IMG/VR virus record: IMGVR_UViG_3300042507_004311
Coordinates: 1-64,000 of that record
Direction: 5' to 3' (one strand)
DNA length: 64,000 nucleotides
From: a virus
This document shows, piece by piece, positions 32,924-42,546 of the stretch (positions within the stretch are counted from its first letter, which is position 1; the number at the start of each line of letters is the position of its first letter). The notes under the pieces are model-generated. The model was given only the letters and a program-made list of their open reading frames with translations, was not told the origin of the DNA and made no database searches. The translations under genes were made by a program, and so were the position numbers.

Positions 32924-35900
32924 ATGACAACCCGCACAGGTTTATTTTATCCTTATCTCTCTGAACAAGATTTAAATGCTTGGTATTCTGAACCCCTCGC
33001 ATGTTCTGTTTTGCCAAATCTCAAAGTCAAGGCCGGCCAATATGGTCAAGTCTATCATATGGACTTGAAACAAGCGCTTAGAACCCTCTTTAAGACAGAT
33101 GCACAAATGCAACCCGCCCACGCTTCACAATTGATCAAAAGCGATGGGCAAACATGGCGTTTATCTGTTGACCAATTGAAAGATGTTCAAGTACAGATTG
33201 ATTTCATTGCTCTTGATTTTGATGCCAAGCAAATGGACAACCCTCGTGAAAAATGGGCATGGTCAAATGATGATTTCACCGCTTGCGTTGTATCTTGGTC
33301 AAGTCACCCAATTCTTGGCAATTCATTGACCTACAAGACTAAGCACGGCCTTCGTTGTATCATCCCATTAGAAGCGCCTTTTATCTTGGATAAGGATTTA
33401 AAGGGCAAAGATTGGGAAAAGGTTTATGAACAGATTTTAGCCATGCTTCCAAAGTCAACTTATGGGGCGTTTGATGTGTCTTGTGATACAGTGGTAAAAA
33501 CTTACCGCCTGCCCCAAGTTGTGAGAGAAAAAGAACCTTTACAATCTTTTTTCTATGTCCCAAATAAACAATATGTTCATAAGTTCGACCGATTAAGTCT
33601 ATTCTCTGATATTTCCTACATCACAGCACAAAGACAAAGCATTAGGGGCGTGAATAATGGCGTGATCGAAGTGTTCAAAGCAAGCAATTTATATCTTGAA
33701 CCAATGAACAAACAAATCAATGGTGAATTAGTTCATAGGGTTCAATGTCCATGGCATACATTACATTCATCCACAGATGACAAAAGCACCGCAAGCGTTC
33801 TTTTCCTTGGTGATAATGGGTGGGTGTTCAATTGTATGCACGCGTCTTGTAAAGCTGAGCGCACAAAGCCCAATGCCTTAAGGAATAAATTCCCTAGAGA
33901 ATGGGGCGATTTTGTACAAGATGGCTTTGAATTTGAATATGATAGCACAGATGGGCAAGGCATCATCAAAAACTTAGTAGAGATTCTTAAATCTGCTAAA
34001 GAAGCCCCTTTTTACCAAAGAGGCCATGATATTGTTCGCGTCAAGATGAACGCTGAAATTGACCAAGAAGTCATGTATATCCCAAGCGTTGAAGAAATCA
34101 CAGGGTACATTTTACAATTCTCTAAGTTCTATACGGTCAAGGTAAACAAAGAGGGGATGACAAGAAATTACATAGCGCTGCAAACAAACACAATTAAGAC
34201 TTATTACGCATATATCAAAGATGAACTTCCACGCATTGAGGGGATTACTAGCCTGCCACCTATCAACAACGCTTTTGAACCCTTACAAGCACATAAAGGC
34301 TTTTGCGAAGCTCAAGCATGTTTCTATGCACCTGTAAAGCATTTTAATGCGAGTTCTCTTTTAAATATTCCCTCTAGTATTAAAGAGGCTAAGGCGTCCG
34401 CATTACGATTACTAGATTTGTTTTGTGATTTCCCATTCGCACAAGAATCATATCGTCTTATGGCACTAGCAACGCTTTTCACAGCGGGATTTAGAAAGAA
34501 AATTGATGCTCCCGCCCCCTTGTTTCTAGTATCTGCCAATTCAAAAGCAACGGGGAAAACTACATTTATTCAAACAGCTTTAGCGGGTGTATATGGTATC
34601 AAGCACCCATCAATCATCATCCCCCCAGAGAAAACAGAGGAACTTGAAAAGCGCTTAGATGGCCTTCTTTTAAGTGGTGAAGATTATATAGTGATTGACA
34701 ATATCACCAATTCACTAGGAACAGGCGGGCTTGATGCTATGCTAACAAGTACCGTATATAAAACCCGTAGACTTGGTTCAAGTGAGATGACATCTGTAAA
34801 GATTAAAACATTCTTTGCGGGAACTGCAAACAATGCCGTTCTTAAAGCTGATACAGATAGACGCGTTATCACTGTTCGACTAGTATCTGATCTTGATAAC
34901 CCCGCTGAACGAAGCGACTTTAAACACAAAGACATTGTGAGTTATGCTTCTCAAAATACTAGTTCTATTTGGCGGGACATGCTTACTATTCAAAAGAGTT
35001 TTCAAGAACATGCTGATCTTGATGCCTTGAGTATTGAACTTAGTTCAATAGGCAGTTTTACCGAATGGGCTGATTGGGTTCAATATCCTGTTGCATGGGT
35101 TGGAAAGCTGCTAGGATTTGAAAAGATTGATATTGTTGAAATGTCCCGCTCTGAAATTGTATCAAGGGAAAATGATGATCTTTCAAATCTTTTTCAATCT
35201 TTATACGCCTATCAAAAAGATGTGGGTGTTGGTCAAACTTGGACAAGTCAAGACTTATTAAACGCTCTCAAGACTAAGAAACAAGATGATTCACATCTTG
35301 AAATGCTACAAGAAACTTTATTACTGGGCGTTTCTCTTAATATTGTTAATTTAGGTCGTAGATTGATGCGTTATAAAGATAAAGTCTGCAACGGCTATAA
35401 GTTACAATTACATAGATTACCCGGTAGAAATAACGCTTTTAGTCTTGTAAAGGTATCACCCCCAAGAAAAGAAACCTTGCCAACAGACTTTACACAATAC
35501 CCAACGCCAAAGGTTGAGGCACAAGCACCAATACAACAAGCACAAGCACCAATACAACAAGCACAAGTAAAAGCGCTTGAGAGTGTACAAGTCGACCCCC
35601 TACAAGCGATTTTACAAGCATGTGGATATAAAGAGGATACAGACAAAAAGCAAGCATGTAACTTTTTACAAGCGGGCAATAATTGCGGGCTTTCTAGTGA
35701 TCGTTGTGAGGCTGAATTTATTTATCAAATACAAGAACCTGTCAAACAAGAACCCATCAAACAAGAACCCATAGAGGAAGAAACACAATTGTTTAATGTT
35801 CCCTCTATTGATCCTTTAACACGCGTATTCACTGAGCAATTAAAACTTAGATTATCCACACTACTCAAAGAACTTAAGAAACCCGCTGAAATCGTGGATA

Positions 35901-36292
35901 TCCTGATTAAAGAGAATTTCCCAGTTGATAAAAACAAATGGACAAGCATAAAAGTGAATAAAGCGATCGAGTTCTTTGGCCTTAGCAAAGAGAAAAAGAG
36001 CGGGGCGGAGTTGAAACTTGAAAAGCGTGGTGTTTATGATCATAGGTGGCTTCAAGGTTTCCCTACAACAAGAGTTTCTAAAGAAGTCTATTTATCACAG
36101 TATGCGGAAGGCGTTCCAATGGGCGGGGTGACTTGTGACGCAAATAGCACTAAAAAGAGTATCAAATTTGATGCTAATGATTTGATCAAAAGCGTTCTAG
36201 GCGTTAGCAGCGTCAAAGATGCACTTGCTAAAGCGACAACCCCCGAACAAAGAGAACAGGCATCAAAAGAAAAGTACGGTGATAAAGAATAA
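32924..36292 (+). CDS. primase-helicase, multidomain
   Basis: An 1122-residue replication protein. Residues about 85-200 resemble an AEP-type primase-polymerase: FIALDFDAKQ carries the acidic pair, and TKHGLRCIIPLEAPF the later conserved strand. A zinc-binding segment follows (CPWHTLHSS to FNCMHASCKAE, about 275-312). A helicase-type ATPase has Walker A SANSKATGKTTF near 540 and Walker B EDYIVIDNI near 587. The C-terminal third holds low-complexity QAPIQQAQ and KQEPIKQEPI repeats around a second Cys cluster (QACNFLQAGNNCGLSSDRCE). It opens the replication operon and overlaps the next start by one base. Confidence 0.8.
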   Translation: MTTRTGLFYPYLSEQDLNAWYSEPLACSVLPNLKVKAGQYGQVYHMDLKQALRTLFKTDAQMQPAHASQLIKSDGQTWRLSVDQLKDVQVQIDFIALDFDAKQMDNPREKWAWSNDDFTACVVSWSSHPILGNSLTYKTKHGLRCIIPLEAPFILDKDLKGKDWEKVYEQILAMLPKSTYGAFDVSCDTVVKTYRLPQVVREKEPLQSFFYVPNKQYVHKFDRLSLFSDISYITAQRQSIRGVNNGVIEVFKASNLYLEPMNKQINGELVHRVQCPWHTLHSSTDDKSTASVLFLGDNGWVFNCMHASCKAERTKPNALRNKFPREWGDFVQDGFEFEYDSTDGQGIIKNLVEILKSAKEAPFYQRGHDIVRVKMNAEIDQEVMYIPSVEEITGYILQFSKFYTVKVNKEGMTRNYIALQTNTIKTYYAYIKDELPRIEGITSLPPINNAFEPLQAHKGFCEAQACFYAPVKHFNASSLLNIPSSIKEAKASALRLLDLFCDFPFAQESYRLMALATLFTAGFRKKIDAPAPLFLVSANSKATGKTTFIQTALAGVYGIKHPSIIIPPEKTEELEKRLDGLLLSGEDYIVIDNITNSLGTGGLDAMLTSTVYKTRRLGSSEMTSVKIKTFFAGTANNAVLKADTDRRVITVRLVSDLDNPAERSDFKHKDIVSYASQNTSSIWRDMLTIQKSFQEHADLDALSIELSSIGSFTEWADWVQYPVAWVGKLLGFEKIDIVEMSRSEIVSRENDDLSNLFQSLYAYQKDVGVGQTWTSQDLLNALKTKKQDDSHLEMLQETLLLGVSLNIVNLGRRLMRYKDKVCNGYKLQLHRLPGRNNAFSLVKVSPPRKETLPTDFTQYPTPKVEAQAPIQQAQAPIQQAQVKALESVQVDPLQAILQACGYKEDTDKKQACNFLQAGNNCGLSSDRCEAEFIYQIQEPVKQEPIKQEPIEEETQLFNVPSIDPLTRVFTEQLKLRLSTLLKELKKPAEIVDILIKENFPVDKNKWTSIKVNKAIEFFGLSKEKKSGAELKLEKRGVYDHRWLQGFPTTRVSKEVYLSQYAEGVPMGGVTCDANSTKKSIKFDANDLIKSVLGVSSVKDALAKATTPEQREQASKEKYGDKE

Positions 36293-37443
36293 TGGGCGAA
36301 TTTAAGCATGTTTCCGCATCACAGATTAAAACTTATCTTGATTGCCCCCGCAAGTGGTATCTTCAAAAGATTGTAGGTTTGCCAAGTCCATCTAGTCCAT
36401 CCACTGAGCTAGGTAAAGAAATCCATAGCGTCATTGAGGCCTATTTTAGAGATGGCTTAGATATCCCTGATTCGGATATTGGGCAAATTGCCAAGCGTGG
36501 GCTTGAGTTTCTCCCAAATCCTAGTGAGGATTTATCAATAGAACTAGGTATTCATGAGGCACTACCAATTAAAGAATCCCCTATTCCCATTATGGGATTT
36601 ATTGACTTGCTCCATAAGGGTCAGGGGTTTGTAAGAATCATTGACCATAAAACCACAAGTTCAAAGAAGTATACAAAGACTTCAAAAGAATTGGGTTATG
36701 ATGTTCAAATGAATATCTATGCTAAGGCCGTTTTTGACAATATGCCAATGCTTGAACAGGTTGAACTTGTGCATGTGTACTATGGTACAAAAACGCCCTC
36801 TTGGTCATCTAGTGTTTCATATGTACTTACTAGACAAGAGAACGAAGAGCAATTTATCGAGATTGTAAAAACTATTGACAAGATGAAATTGGATGCTATA
36901 AAGGAAGAAACCACTATTGAAAAGAACTTAGATTCTTGTTTCAAGTTTGGCGGTTGCCCTTATCGCTCCGAATGTCTTTTAAAAAGAAAAGAGATTGACA
37001 CTATGACACAGACACAAGGCCAAGACCTAGCAAGCAAGTTAGGACTCACAGCACCAAAAACACAAGTTGCACCAGTTGCACCAGTTGCCCCCCAAGTAGA
37101 GGCTAAGATTCAATCACAAATTGAAAAACCTTTAGCAATTGTTCCACCATATGAACGCCGATCATTGTTTATTGGTTGTATGCCACAAAAAAGCACCATC
37201 GCCCCCATATCATTCTATGAAGCGTTTAAAGAAGAAATTCAGATGATTTGTACTCAGTTTCAAGTGTTTCATTTATCTCAAGTTGATTATGGGAAAGGGT
37301 GGAATGCTTTCCAATCGTTACTAGCTTCACAAGGTTGGTCAAAGACAACAGCAAGCATCTACATTGATCCAATGAGTGATGAATATACAAGAGTAGGAAG
37401 TCTTTTAATTGCCAATGCAAACACAGTAATTCGAAGAGTCTAA
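36292..37443 (+). CDS. PD-(D/E)XK nuclease, RecB/Cas4-like
   Basis: A 383-residue protein. It begins with SASQIKTYLDCPRKWYLQKI, the typical RecB/Cas4 nuclease opening. ELGKEIHSVIEAYF and GFIDLL with IIDHKTTSS (the D and the D-x-K) follow, and then GGCPYRSEC, whose cysteines with the early Cys may hold an iron-sulphur cluster. After a VAPVAPVAP linker (about 258-266) comes an extra C-terminal domain of unknown function. It starts in the stop codon of the primase gene, so the two are coupled. It probably processes DNA ends in replication or recombination. Confidence 0.82.
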   Translation: MGEFKHVSASQIKTYLDCPRKWYLQKIVGLPSPSSPSTELGKEIHSVIEAYFRDGLDIPDSDIGQIAKRGLEFLPNPSEDLSIELGIHEALPIKESPIPIMGFIDLLHKGQGFVRIIDHKTTSSKKYTKTSKELGYDVQMNIYAKAVFDNMPMLEQVELVHVYYGTKTPSWSSSVSYVLTRQENEEQFIEIVKTIDKMKLDAIKEETTIEKNLDSCFKFGGCPYRSECLLKRKEIDTMTQTQGQDLASKLGLTAPKTQVAPVAPVAPQVEAKIQSQIEKPLAIVPPYERRSLFIGCMPQKSTIAPISFYEAFKEEIQMICTQFQVFHLSQVDYGKGWNAFQSLLASQGWSKTTASIYIDPMSDEYTRVGSLLIANANTVIRRV

Positions 37444-37450
37444 TATAAAA

Positions 37451-39082
37451 ATGATTGCTACTGAATGGGAACGGTTAAAATTAGTTCCCCTAGATAAAAT
37501 TGAACATAATCAAGATTTAACAAAATACCTAAAGAAACCAGAAGGCAAACAAACGCTTAGGCCTATTCAAAATGAAATGTTATGGCAAGCAATTGATCGA
37601 AAAGGTTTACTAGGATTTGTTGCATGTGGTGAAGGTAAAACACTAGTATCTATGCTTCTCCCTACTGTTTTAAGATCGGAACGCCCGCTTTTATTGCTGC
37701 CTGCGTTCATGATTACTCAACATCTCTCAGATAGAACTGCGTATGGGCAACATTGGGATTTTAAAGATATGAAAGTTTTATCTTATGAAACCCTTAGTTC
37801 TCCCAAGCGATTAAAAGAGCTTGAGGATTATGCCCCCGATCTTATTATATGCGATGAAGCGCATTGTTTACGCAATTTAAAGAGTGCAAGAGTAAGACGA
37901 CTAGATAACTATATGATCAAGTTTATGCCTAAATTTTGCGCTTTAAGTGGCACATTGGTCGCAAGATCAATCAGTGACTATTCGCATTTGGCATCTTGGG
38001 CGTTGGGGGTTTATTCCCCAATTCCTAGGATTGCCCAGATCGTACAAGAATGGTGCTTATGTATAGAGGAAGGACTTCCATCTAAGTTAGTAAGCAATAT
38101 TGTTAAGGGTGGATCAAAAGACGAGTATTTAGCACGCTTACAAAGATCAAAAGGGATTGTTATTACTAAGAGTCAAGAGGTTGGGGCATCATTGATTATC
38201 AACAAAGAAAAAATTAGCATGCCTACTAGTCTTAAAAAGAGTATTGCAATCGCTATGAGTACGGGGGATATCGTAAGCGCAACGAATGAGATACTTGATA
38301 ATGAACAGCTTGAAGCCATGTTTCAATCAAGCGATTTATGGACGCCAAAAGATTCATTTATGCTTAGAGTATGGGGGCAAATCTCTTGCGGGTTTGTGTA
38401 TACGTGGGATTGGGAAGATAGAGAAATTGATCAACAATGGATTGAGTACAAAAGGGCGTGGGGGCGTGCTTCTTTTCAAATGCTTGAACGATCAAGTTTT
38501 GATAGTGTTTCTTTGATTTCACAGTATGCAGAAACCCCCCAAGCGCCTAAATCTCTTGCGATTGCATGGCAAAATTGGAAAAGTGTAAAAGATAGAGAAC
38601 CCCCTAAGACAAAAGCGATTTGGCTTGATACATATCTTATTGACTTTGTGAAAAAGTGGACGCTTGAACAGTCTGAACCTGTTTTAATATGGTGCGCATA
38701 TTCCGCCCTAGCGCATAAGCTCAAAGAGGCTTTGAATTGTGAGATGTATGGTGCAGGTGACGAGGATGCTAAAAGATTGGATACAAATAAACACATAGCA
38801 CATACGGCAATCATGAGTATTCAAGCACATGGCACAGGGAAGAATTTACAATCTTGGCACAATCAAATCATCGTTCACCCATTAGCACACCCCAGCACTT
38901 GGGAACAATTACTAGCAAGAACACACAGACCGGGGCAATTGGCGGATGAAGTGCATATGTCAATTTTAAACATGGGATTATTTGCTAAAGCGTTTAATAA
39001 GGCTTTGAAAGATGCCCAATATATCCAAGATACAACAGGGCAAAAACAAAGATTGATCTATGCAACAAAGAATAATAAATAA
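37451..39082 (+). CDS. SF2 DNA helicase (DEAH type)
   Basis: A 543-residue superfamily 2 helicase. Walker A is VACGEGKTLVSM (near residue 57), Walker B is LIICDEAHCLRN (near 136), followed by ALSGTLVAR (motif III). The C-terminal lobe has QAHGTGKNLQSW and a late ARTHRPGQ (motif VI). This pattern is close to SNF2-like helicases of phage replication modules. It lies between the nuclease and the SSB-like gene. Confidence 0.85.
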   Translation: MIATEWERLKLVPLDKIEHNQDLTKYLKKPEGKQTLRPIQNEMLWQAIDRKGLLGFVACGEGKTLVSMLLPTVLRSERPLLLLPAFMITQHLSDRTAYGQHWDFKDMKVLSYETLSSPKRLKELEDYAPDLIICDEAHCLRNLKSARVRRLDNYMIKFMPKFCALSGTLVARSISDYSHLASWALGVYSPIPRIAQIVQEWCLCIEEGLPSKLVSNIVKGGSKDEYLARLQRSKGIVITKSQEVGASLIINKEKISMPTSLKKSIAIAMSTGDIVSATNEILDNEQLEAMFQSSDLWTPKDSFMLRVWGQISCGFVYTWDWEDREIDQQWIEYKRAWGRASFQMLERSSFDSVSLISQYAETPQAPKSLAIAWQNWKSVKDREPPKTKAIWLDTYLIDFVKKWTLEQSEPVLIWCAYSALAHKLKEALNCEMYGAGDEDAKRLDTNKHIAHTAIMSIQAHGTGKNLQSWHNQIIVHPLAHPSTWEQLLARTHRPGQLADEVHMSILNMGLFAKAFNKALKDAQYIQDTTGQKQRLIYATKNNK

Positions 39083-39095
39083 TTTGTAAAAATAT

Positions 39096-39123
39096 TTGAC
39101 AAGTTAGAAAACTATGCTAAATT
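39096..39123 (+). promoter_or_regulatory. promoter of the SSB-like gene
   Basis: TTGACA (39096-39101), a 16-base spacer and TAAATT (39118-39123), preceded by TG as in an extended -10. The leader has CAACCCTTAAAAGG, only a partial match to the shared box. Confidence 0.6.
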
Positions 39124-39164
39124 GAATTTATCAAACATGCTCAACCCTTAAAAGGACATGACAA

Positions 39165-39677
39165 ATGACATTTGACATTAGTAAATATGCTGCACAAATT
39201 GCACAAGCAACACAAGCACGCGTTTCCCGTGATAACATCGCTCAAGGTGATCACATCCTACAAATCGAAGCCGTTAAAGGTTTAACATCTCAATCAGATG
39301 GATCAGATTACATCATCATTGAGGCGTCTATCGTATCAAGCACAACCATGAAAGCAGGTACACCTGTTAAGCATATGTATAAGCTCACAGGCGTACCCGC
39401 TTGGAAACAAAAAGGTAACATTGAGGCTCTCAAGTCTTTTGTCTGTGCTGTCTTGCCACCTGAATACAGAGCGCAAGTGACCGCTGAAATCGTGATCAAT
39501 GCTTGTAATGGCGGTTCTGAATCTGTGCTTGTTAATCATCAAGTTCGTTGTCGTGTGATCGAAAAGAAAAGCAGAAACGATAAGGCGTTTCTTGAAACTA
39601 ATTGGATGTCACTTGACACAAGCGCAGCAGTTCAAGCCCAAAGTGATGAAGATGATGATGGTAACTTGCCATTCTAA
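39165..39677 (+). CDS. single-stranded DNA-binding protein-like
   Basis: A 170-residue protein, probably an OB-fold ssDNA-binding protein. It ends in DEDDDGNLPF, the acidic tail with terminal Pro-Phe typical of SSBs, which recruits partner proteins. Its position between helicase and polymerase supports the role. The body (KMYKLTGVPAWKQKGNIEA) resembles phage DNA-binding proteins rather than bacterial Ssb. It has its own promoter, so it can be made in larger amounts than the operon. Confidence 0.75.
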   Translation: MTFDISKYAAQIAQATQARVSRDNIAQGDHILQIEAVKGLTSQSDGSDYIIIEASIVSSTTMKAGTPVKHMYKLTGVPAWKQKGNIEALKSFVCAVLPPEYRAQVTAEIVINACNGGSESVLVNHQVRCRVIEKKSRNDKAFLETNWMSLDTSAAVQAQSDEDDDGNLPF

Positions 39678-39706
39678 AAAAAAGTGCAAACCTATGAAAT
39701 AAATGC

Positions 39707-39736
39707 TTGACAAACTTGTTACATAGGATATATTCA
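39707..39736 (+). promoter_or_regulatory. promoter of the candidate small RNA
   Basis: TTGACA (39707-39712) with TATATT (39729-39734, 16-base spacer) or TATTCA (39731-39736, 18-base spacer). It lies just after the SSB-like gene and only about 75 bases ahead of a terminator, with no standard gene between. Confidence 0.7.
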
Positions 39737-39740
39737 AATT

Positions 39741-39812
39741 ATCTCCTTTCGAGGGGGTTAAGGTGAAAAGAAAGCCCGTGCGTCCATTTCTTGGCCGTGC
39801 GGGTTTTTTTTT
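39741..39812 (+). ncRNA. candidate phage small RNA ending in a terminator
   Basis: The predicted transcript is about 72 nt. A 5' hairpin CTCCT-TTCG-AGGGG (39743-39756) is followed by an A-rich unpaired linker starting GTTAAGGTG (39757-39765). Then comes a terminator stem CCCGTGCG / CGTGCGGG (two G-T pairs) and nine Ts. The linker is complementary to CACCTTAAC at the 5' ends of several phage mRNAs. A GTG at 39763 could open a short peptide frame with GAGGGGG ahead, but its codons run through the terminator. At minimum this is a terminator. Confidence 0.6.
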
Positions 39813-39835
39813 ATTTATTTACTTTTTAAAATTTG

Positions 39836-39877
39836 TTGACAAAGCTAAAAACATTTCATAGAATAAAGCACCTTAAC
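39836..39877 (+). promoter_or_regulatory. promoter of the polymerase gene with CACCTTAAC box
   Basis: TTGACA (39836-39841), a 17-base spacer and TAGAAT (39859-39864). CACCTTAAC (39869-39877) is at the expected transcription start. ACCAAAGGAAAACT supplies the ribosome site. Confidence 0.8.
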
Positions 39878-39893
39878 ACACCAAAGGAAAACT

Positions 39894-41780
39894 ATGAAAT
39901 TCATCGCCATCGACACAGAAACCCACTTAATCGTGGATAACAATGTTCCCGCCCCTGTATGCTTGACCGCCTTTTTACTTGATGATCAAGGGCAATCAGA
40001 ATCCTTTATAGCAAGATTTGATCAAACCTTGTACGCTTGGTTAAAACATGTCTTTGCAGATACCAATAAAACAATCATCATGCACAATGCAGCATTTGAT
40101 TTATCGGTAATTTGTGCAACGTACCCAAGCCTATATCCCCAAGTTTTCAAAGCGCTTAAAGATGGGCGTGTTCATGATACTGGTATCATTGAGAAACTCC
40201 ACAAAATCGCACATGGGGGCGAGGGCGTGGGCGTTATGGATGTCAACGGGACTAAAGTCGCTAAACTAAGCCTAGCGGGACTAGTTTACAAGTACTTCAT
40301 GATTGATATTGCTTCATCTAAACAGGCGGATTCTGTAAGGTATCAATACGATTCTTTTCGTAATCAATCGCTTGATATTTGGTCACAAGAAGCAAAGATT
40401 TACGCCGTCTATGATGCAATGTACACTATGCTTGTTTATCAAGTACAAATGCAACAAATCCCCCAAGATGAAATTGTTGGGCATGCTAAACAAGTATCCT
40501 ATGATTTTGCTTTACGATTGACGGGATCGCATGGGATATGTGTTGACCCCTCTAAAGTTTCATCTGTAAAAAAGAGCTTAGAGGATGCGATCAAAGAACA
40601 AGAGCAGCCTTTACTTGAACTTGGTATCTTAAAGGTTGAGAAGAACGAGATCAAAGAAAATAAGACGATTATTAAAGCACGGGTTCAACAAGCCTATGAG
40701 AGCATGAAAAAAGAGATTAAAAAGACCGATTCCGGTGCTATTAGTATGGATAAATCTGCACTAGAGGAAAGCGAAGACCCAGAACTCTTATCGCTCTTAG
40801 AATATCGAGAAGTGACCAAGCTACTCAGTACATACATTGATAGTGTTGAGATGGTCAATTTGCCTTTGATGGATGGGCGTTTAAGATGCGATTATGAAGT
40901 ACTTCAAGCAACAGGGCGAACAAGCTCCCGTGATCCCAACCTTCAAAATTTGCCCCGTCGTGAAGGCATCCGAGATTGTTTTGTACCTAGTAAAGGTTTT
41001 GTATTTGTTGCATGTGATTATGACGCAGCCGAACTTAGAACACTTGCTCAATGTCACTACTCAATGACAGGCAACGAAAGCCCTTTATTAAGCATGTACA
41101 AGCATGATTCGGGGTTTGATCCGCATACATGGTTTGCATGTAAAATGCTAAATATTAGCTATGAGGAAGGTATGACTAGGAAATCACAAGGCGACAAAGA
41201 AATCAAGAAACAACGACAAAGGGCAAAGGCTTGTAATTTTGGCTTTCCCGGCGGTATGGGGGCAAGTTCATTTATGGCGTATGCTAAGGGTTACGGCGTT
41301 ACTTTGACTAAAGACGAAGCACAAGACCTAAAGAACCAATGGTTTGACGCTTGGCAATTATGGGATTGGTTGGATCATGCCCAAGACGCCCAAGAAGAAG
41401 GATTTGTTATTATCCCCCAATCACACAGAAAGCGGGGGCGTGTGTCCTTTACTCAAGCCTGTAATACGCCGTTTCAAGGCTTGGCAAGCGATGGGGCAAA
41501 AGAGGCATTATTTAACGTTGCGCTTGAGTGTTTCGCTGATTCTGATAGTCCCTTGTACAATTCCCGCCCTGTTGTCTTTATTCATGATGAAATCATCATT
41601 GAATCACCTGAAAACAATGCACAAGCAGCCGCAAGACGCTTACAACAAATCATGATTGCTTCTATGCGTTCTTTTTGCCCAGATACACCCATAGAGGCGT
41701 CGCCCACGCTTATGCGTTCATGGTCAAAAAATGCTGAAAGTAAATTAGATGTCAATGGTAATTTTACGATTTGGGAATAA
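39894..41780 (+). CDS. DNA polymerase I-like (family A) with 3'-5' exonuclease
   Basis: The 628-residue replicative polymerase. The N-terminal DnaQ-like exonuclease has IAIDTETHLI (Exo I) and MHNAAFDLSVI (Exo II). The polymerase part has TGRTSSRDPNLQNLPRR, motif A DYDAAELRTLAQ, motif B around KKQRQRAKACNFGFPGGMG and motif C FIHDEIIIE. No 5'-3' exonuclease domain is present, as usual for phage enzymes. It has its own box-type promoter and is the last gene of the forward replication block. Confidence 0.93.
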   Translation: MKFIAIDTETHLIVDNNVPAPVCLTAFLLDDQGQSESFIARFDQTLYAWLKHVFADTNKTIIMHNAAFDLSVICATYPSLYPQVFKALKDGRVHDTGIIEKLHKIAHGGEGVGVMDVNGTKVAKLSLAGLVYKYFMIDIASSKQADSVRYQYDSFRNQSLDIWSQEAKIYAVYDAMYTMLVYQVQMQQIPQDEIVGHAKQVSYDFALRLTGSHGICVDPSKVSSVKKSLEDAIKEQEQPLLELGILKVEKNEIKENKTIIKARVQQAYESMKKEIKKTDSGAISMDKSALEESEDPELLSLLEYREVTKLLSTYIDSVEMVNLPLMDGRLRCDYEVLQATGRTSSRDPNLQNLPRREGIRDCFVPSKGFVFVACDYDAAELRTLAQCHYSMTGNESPLLSMYKHDSGFDPHTWFACKMLNISYEEGMTRKSQGDKEIKKQRQRAKACNFGFPGGMGASSFMAYAKGYGVTLTKDEAQDLKNQWFDAWQLWDWLDHAQDAQEEGFVIIPQSHRKRGRVSFTQACNTPFQGLASDGAKEALFNVALECFADSDSPLYNSRPVVFIHDEIIIESPENNAQAAARRLQQIMIASMRSFCPDTPIEASPTLMRSWSKNAESKLDVNGNFTIWE

Positions 41781-42059
41781 TTAGATTGTTTTCTTTGCTT
41801 GTAGGTTTACTAATCTCTCTTCAATCCTACCAAGTAAAACTTTAATATCTGAGATTTCTGAGACAAGTTTATCTTGCTTTGTATCCATAGATTTAAGCTC
41901 TTGTTCAATAGAAACATGTTTATCTGATAAACTCTTGATCTCTTGCTCTAGTCTTACTAATCGTTGTTCTTTGTCACTTAGTGATTTGTAGATAGGATAC
42001 ACAGAGGAAATCAAAGTAGATAAGCCCGCAATTGAAATTGTAATTGTTTGATTATCCAT
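41781..42059 (-). CDS. coiled-coil protein, possible holin-type
   Basis: A 92-residue protein. A weak N-terminal hydrophobic stretch (ISIAGLSTLISSVYPIY) is followed by a long heptad coiled coil (EQRLVRLEQEIKSLSDKH onward). It follows the endolysin gene on the same strand, with four bases between, so a lysis role such as holin or XhlA-like protein is plausible but unproven. Confidence 0.5.
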   Translation of the reverse strand: MDNQTITISIAGLSTLISSVYPIYKSLSDKEQRLVRLEQEIKSLSDKHVSIEQELKSMDTKQDKLVSEISDIKVLLGRIEERLVNLQAKKTI

Positions 42060-42063
42060 CTTG

Positions 42064-42546
42064 TCACCCCTTCCATTGTGTCAATGTTCCACGAACATCA
42101 TAATGTACAAAAGTTTCATAGATACCTACCCCGCCTTTTTTCATCTTGCCTTGATCAATCAAGCGTAGAATAGTTTGTTGTACCTGTAAAGGTGATAAAC
42201 CATCTACACGGATATCCGAGGCCTTTGCTTGTAGGTGCTGACTATTCTTTGACCCCTTGCATTGTGCATTTAATTGAGCATCCCTATAACCACCGCCGGG
42301 GATGATCTTGATAGGGCGTTTTAATTCGTTTCTCAAAACTTGTAGGTTCTCAAGCACTTCTTGGGCGTTGTCCATTAGCTCGCTTGGGATAACACAATTT
42401 GCATACTCCATCTCTTTGATAGAGAAGTTTTCTGTTCCATAGGTTTTATTTTCCAAAGGCACAGAATCCCCCTGCAATTGCTCCAATTGTACTAAATCCG
42501 AGATTGAAGTATTCTGAGATTTTGATGTTCTTGTTCTCACAGCCAT
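42064..42546 (-). CDS. endolysin, peptidase M15 (D-Ala-D-Ala type)
   Basis: A 160-residue peptidoglycan peptidase. Zinc ligands appear in SQHLQAKASDI (H104, D111) and VHYDVRG (H148), the M15 pattern, with GGYRDAQLN before them. The first 50 residues are an extra, non-catalytic segment. No signal peptide is seen, so release would need a holin. The start lies inside the upstream spanin-like gene, with an AGAGG site. Confidence 0.85.
   Translation of the reverse strand: MAVRTRTSKSQNTSISDLVQLEQLQGDSVPLENKTYGTENFSIKEMEYANCVIPSELMDNAQEVLENLQVLRNELKRPIKIIPGGGYRDAQLNAQCKGSKNSQHLQAKASDIRVDGLSPLQVQQTILRLIDQGKMKKGGVGIYETFVHYDVRGTLTQWKG

Noticed and set aside
39763-39860. GTG-started short peptide within the candidate small RNA
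   Set aside because: It has a purine-rich ribosome-like site, but its codons run through the terminator stem and T-run and into the polymerase promoter. RNA function or plain termination is likelier.
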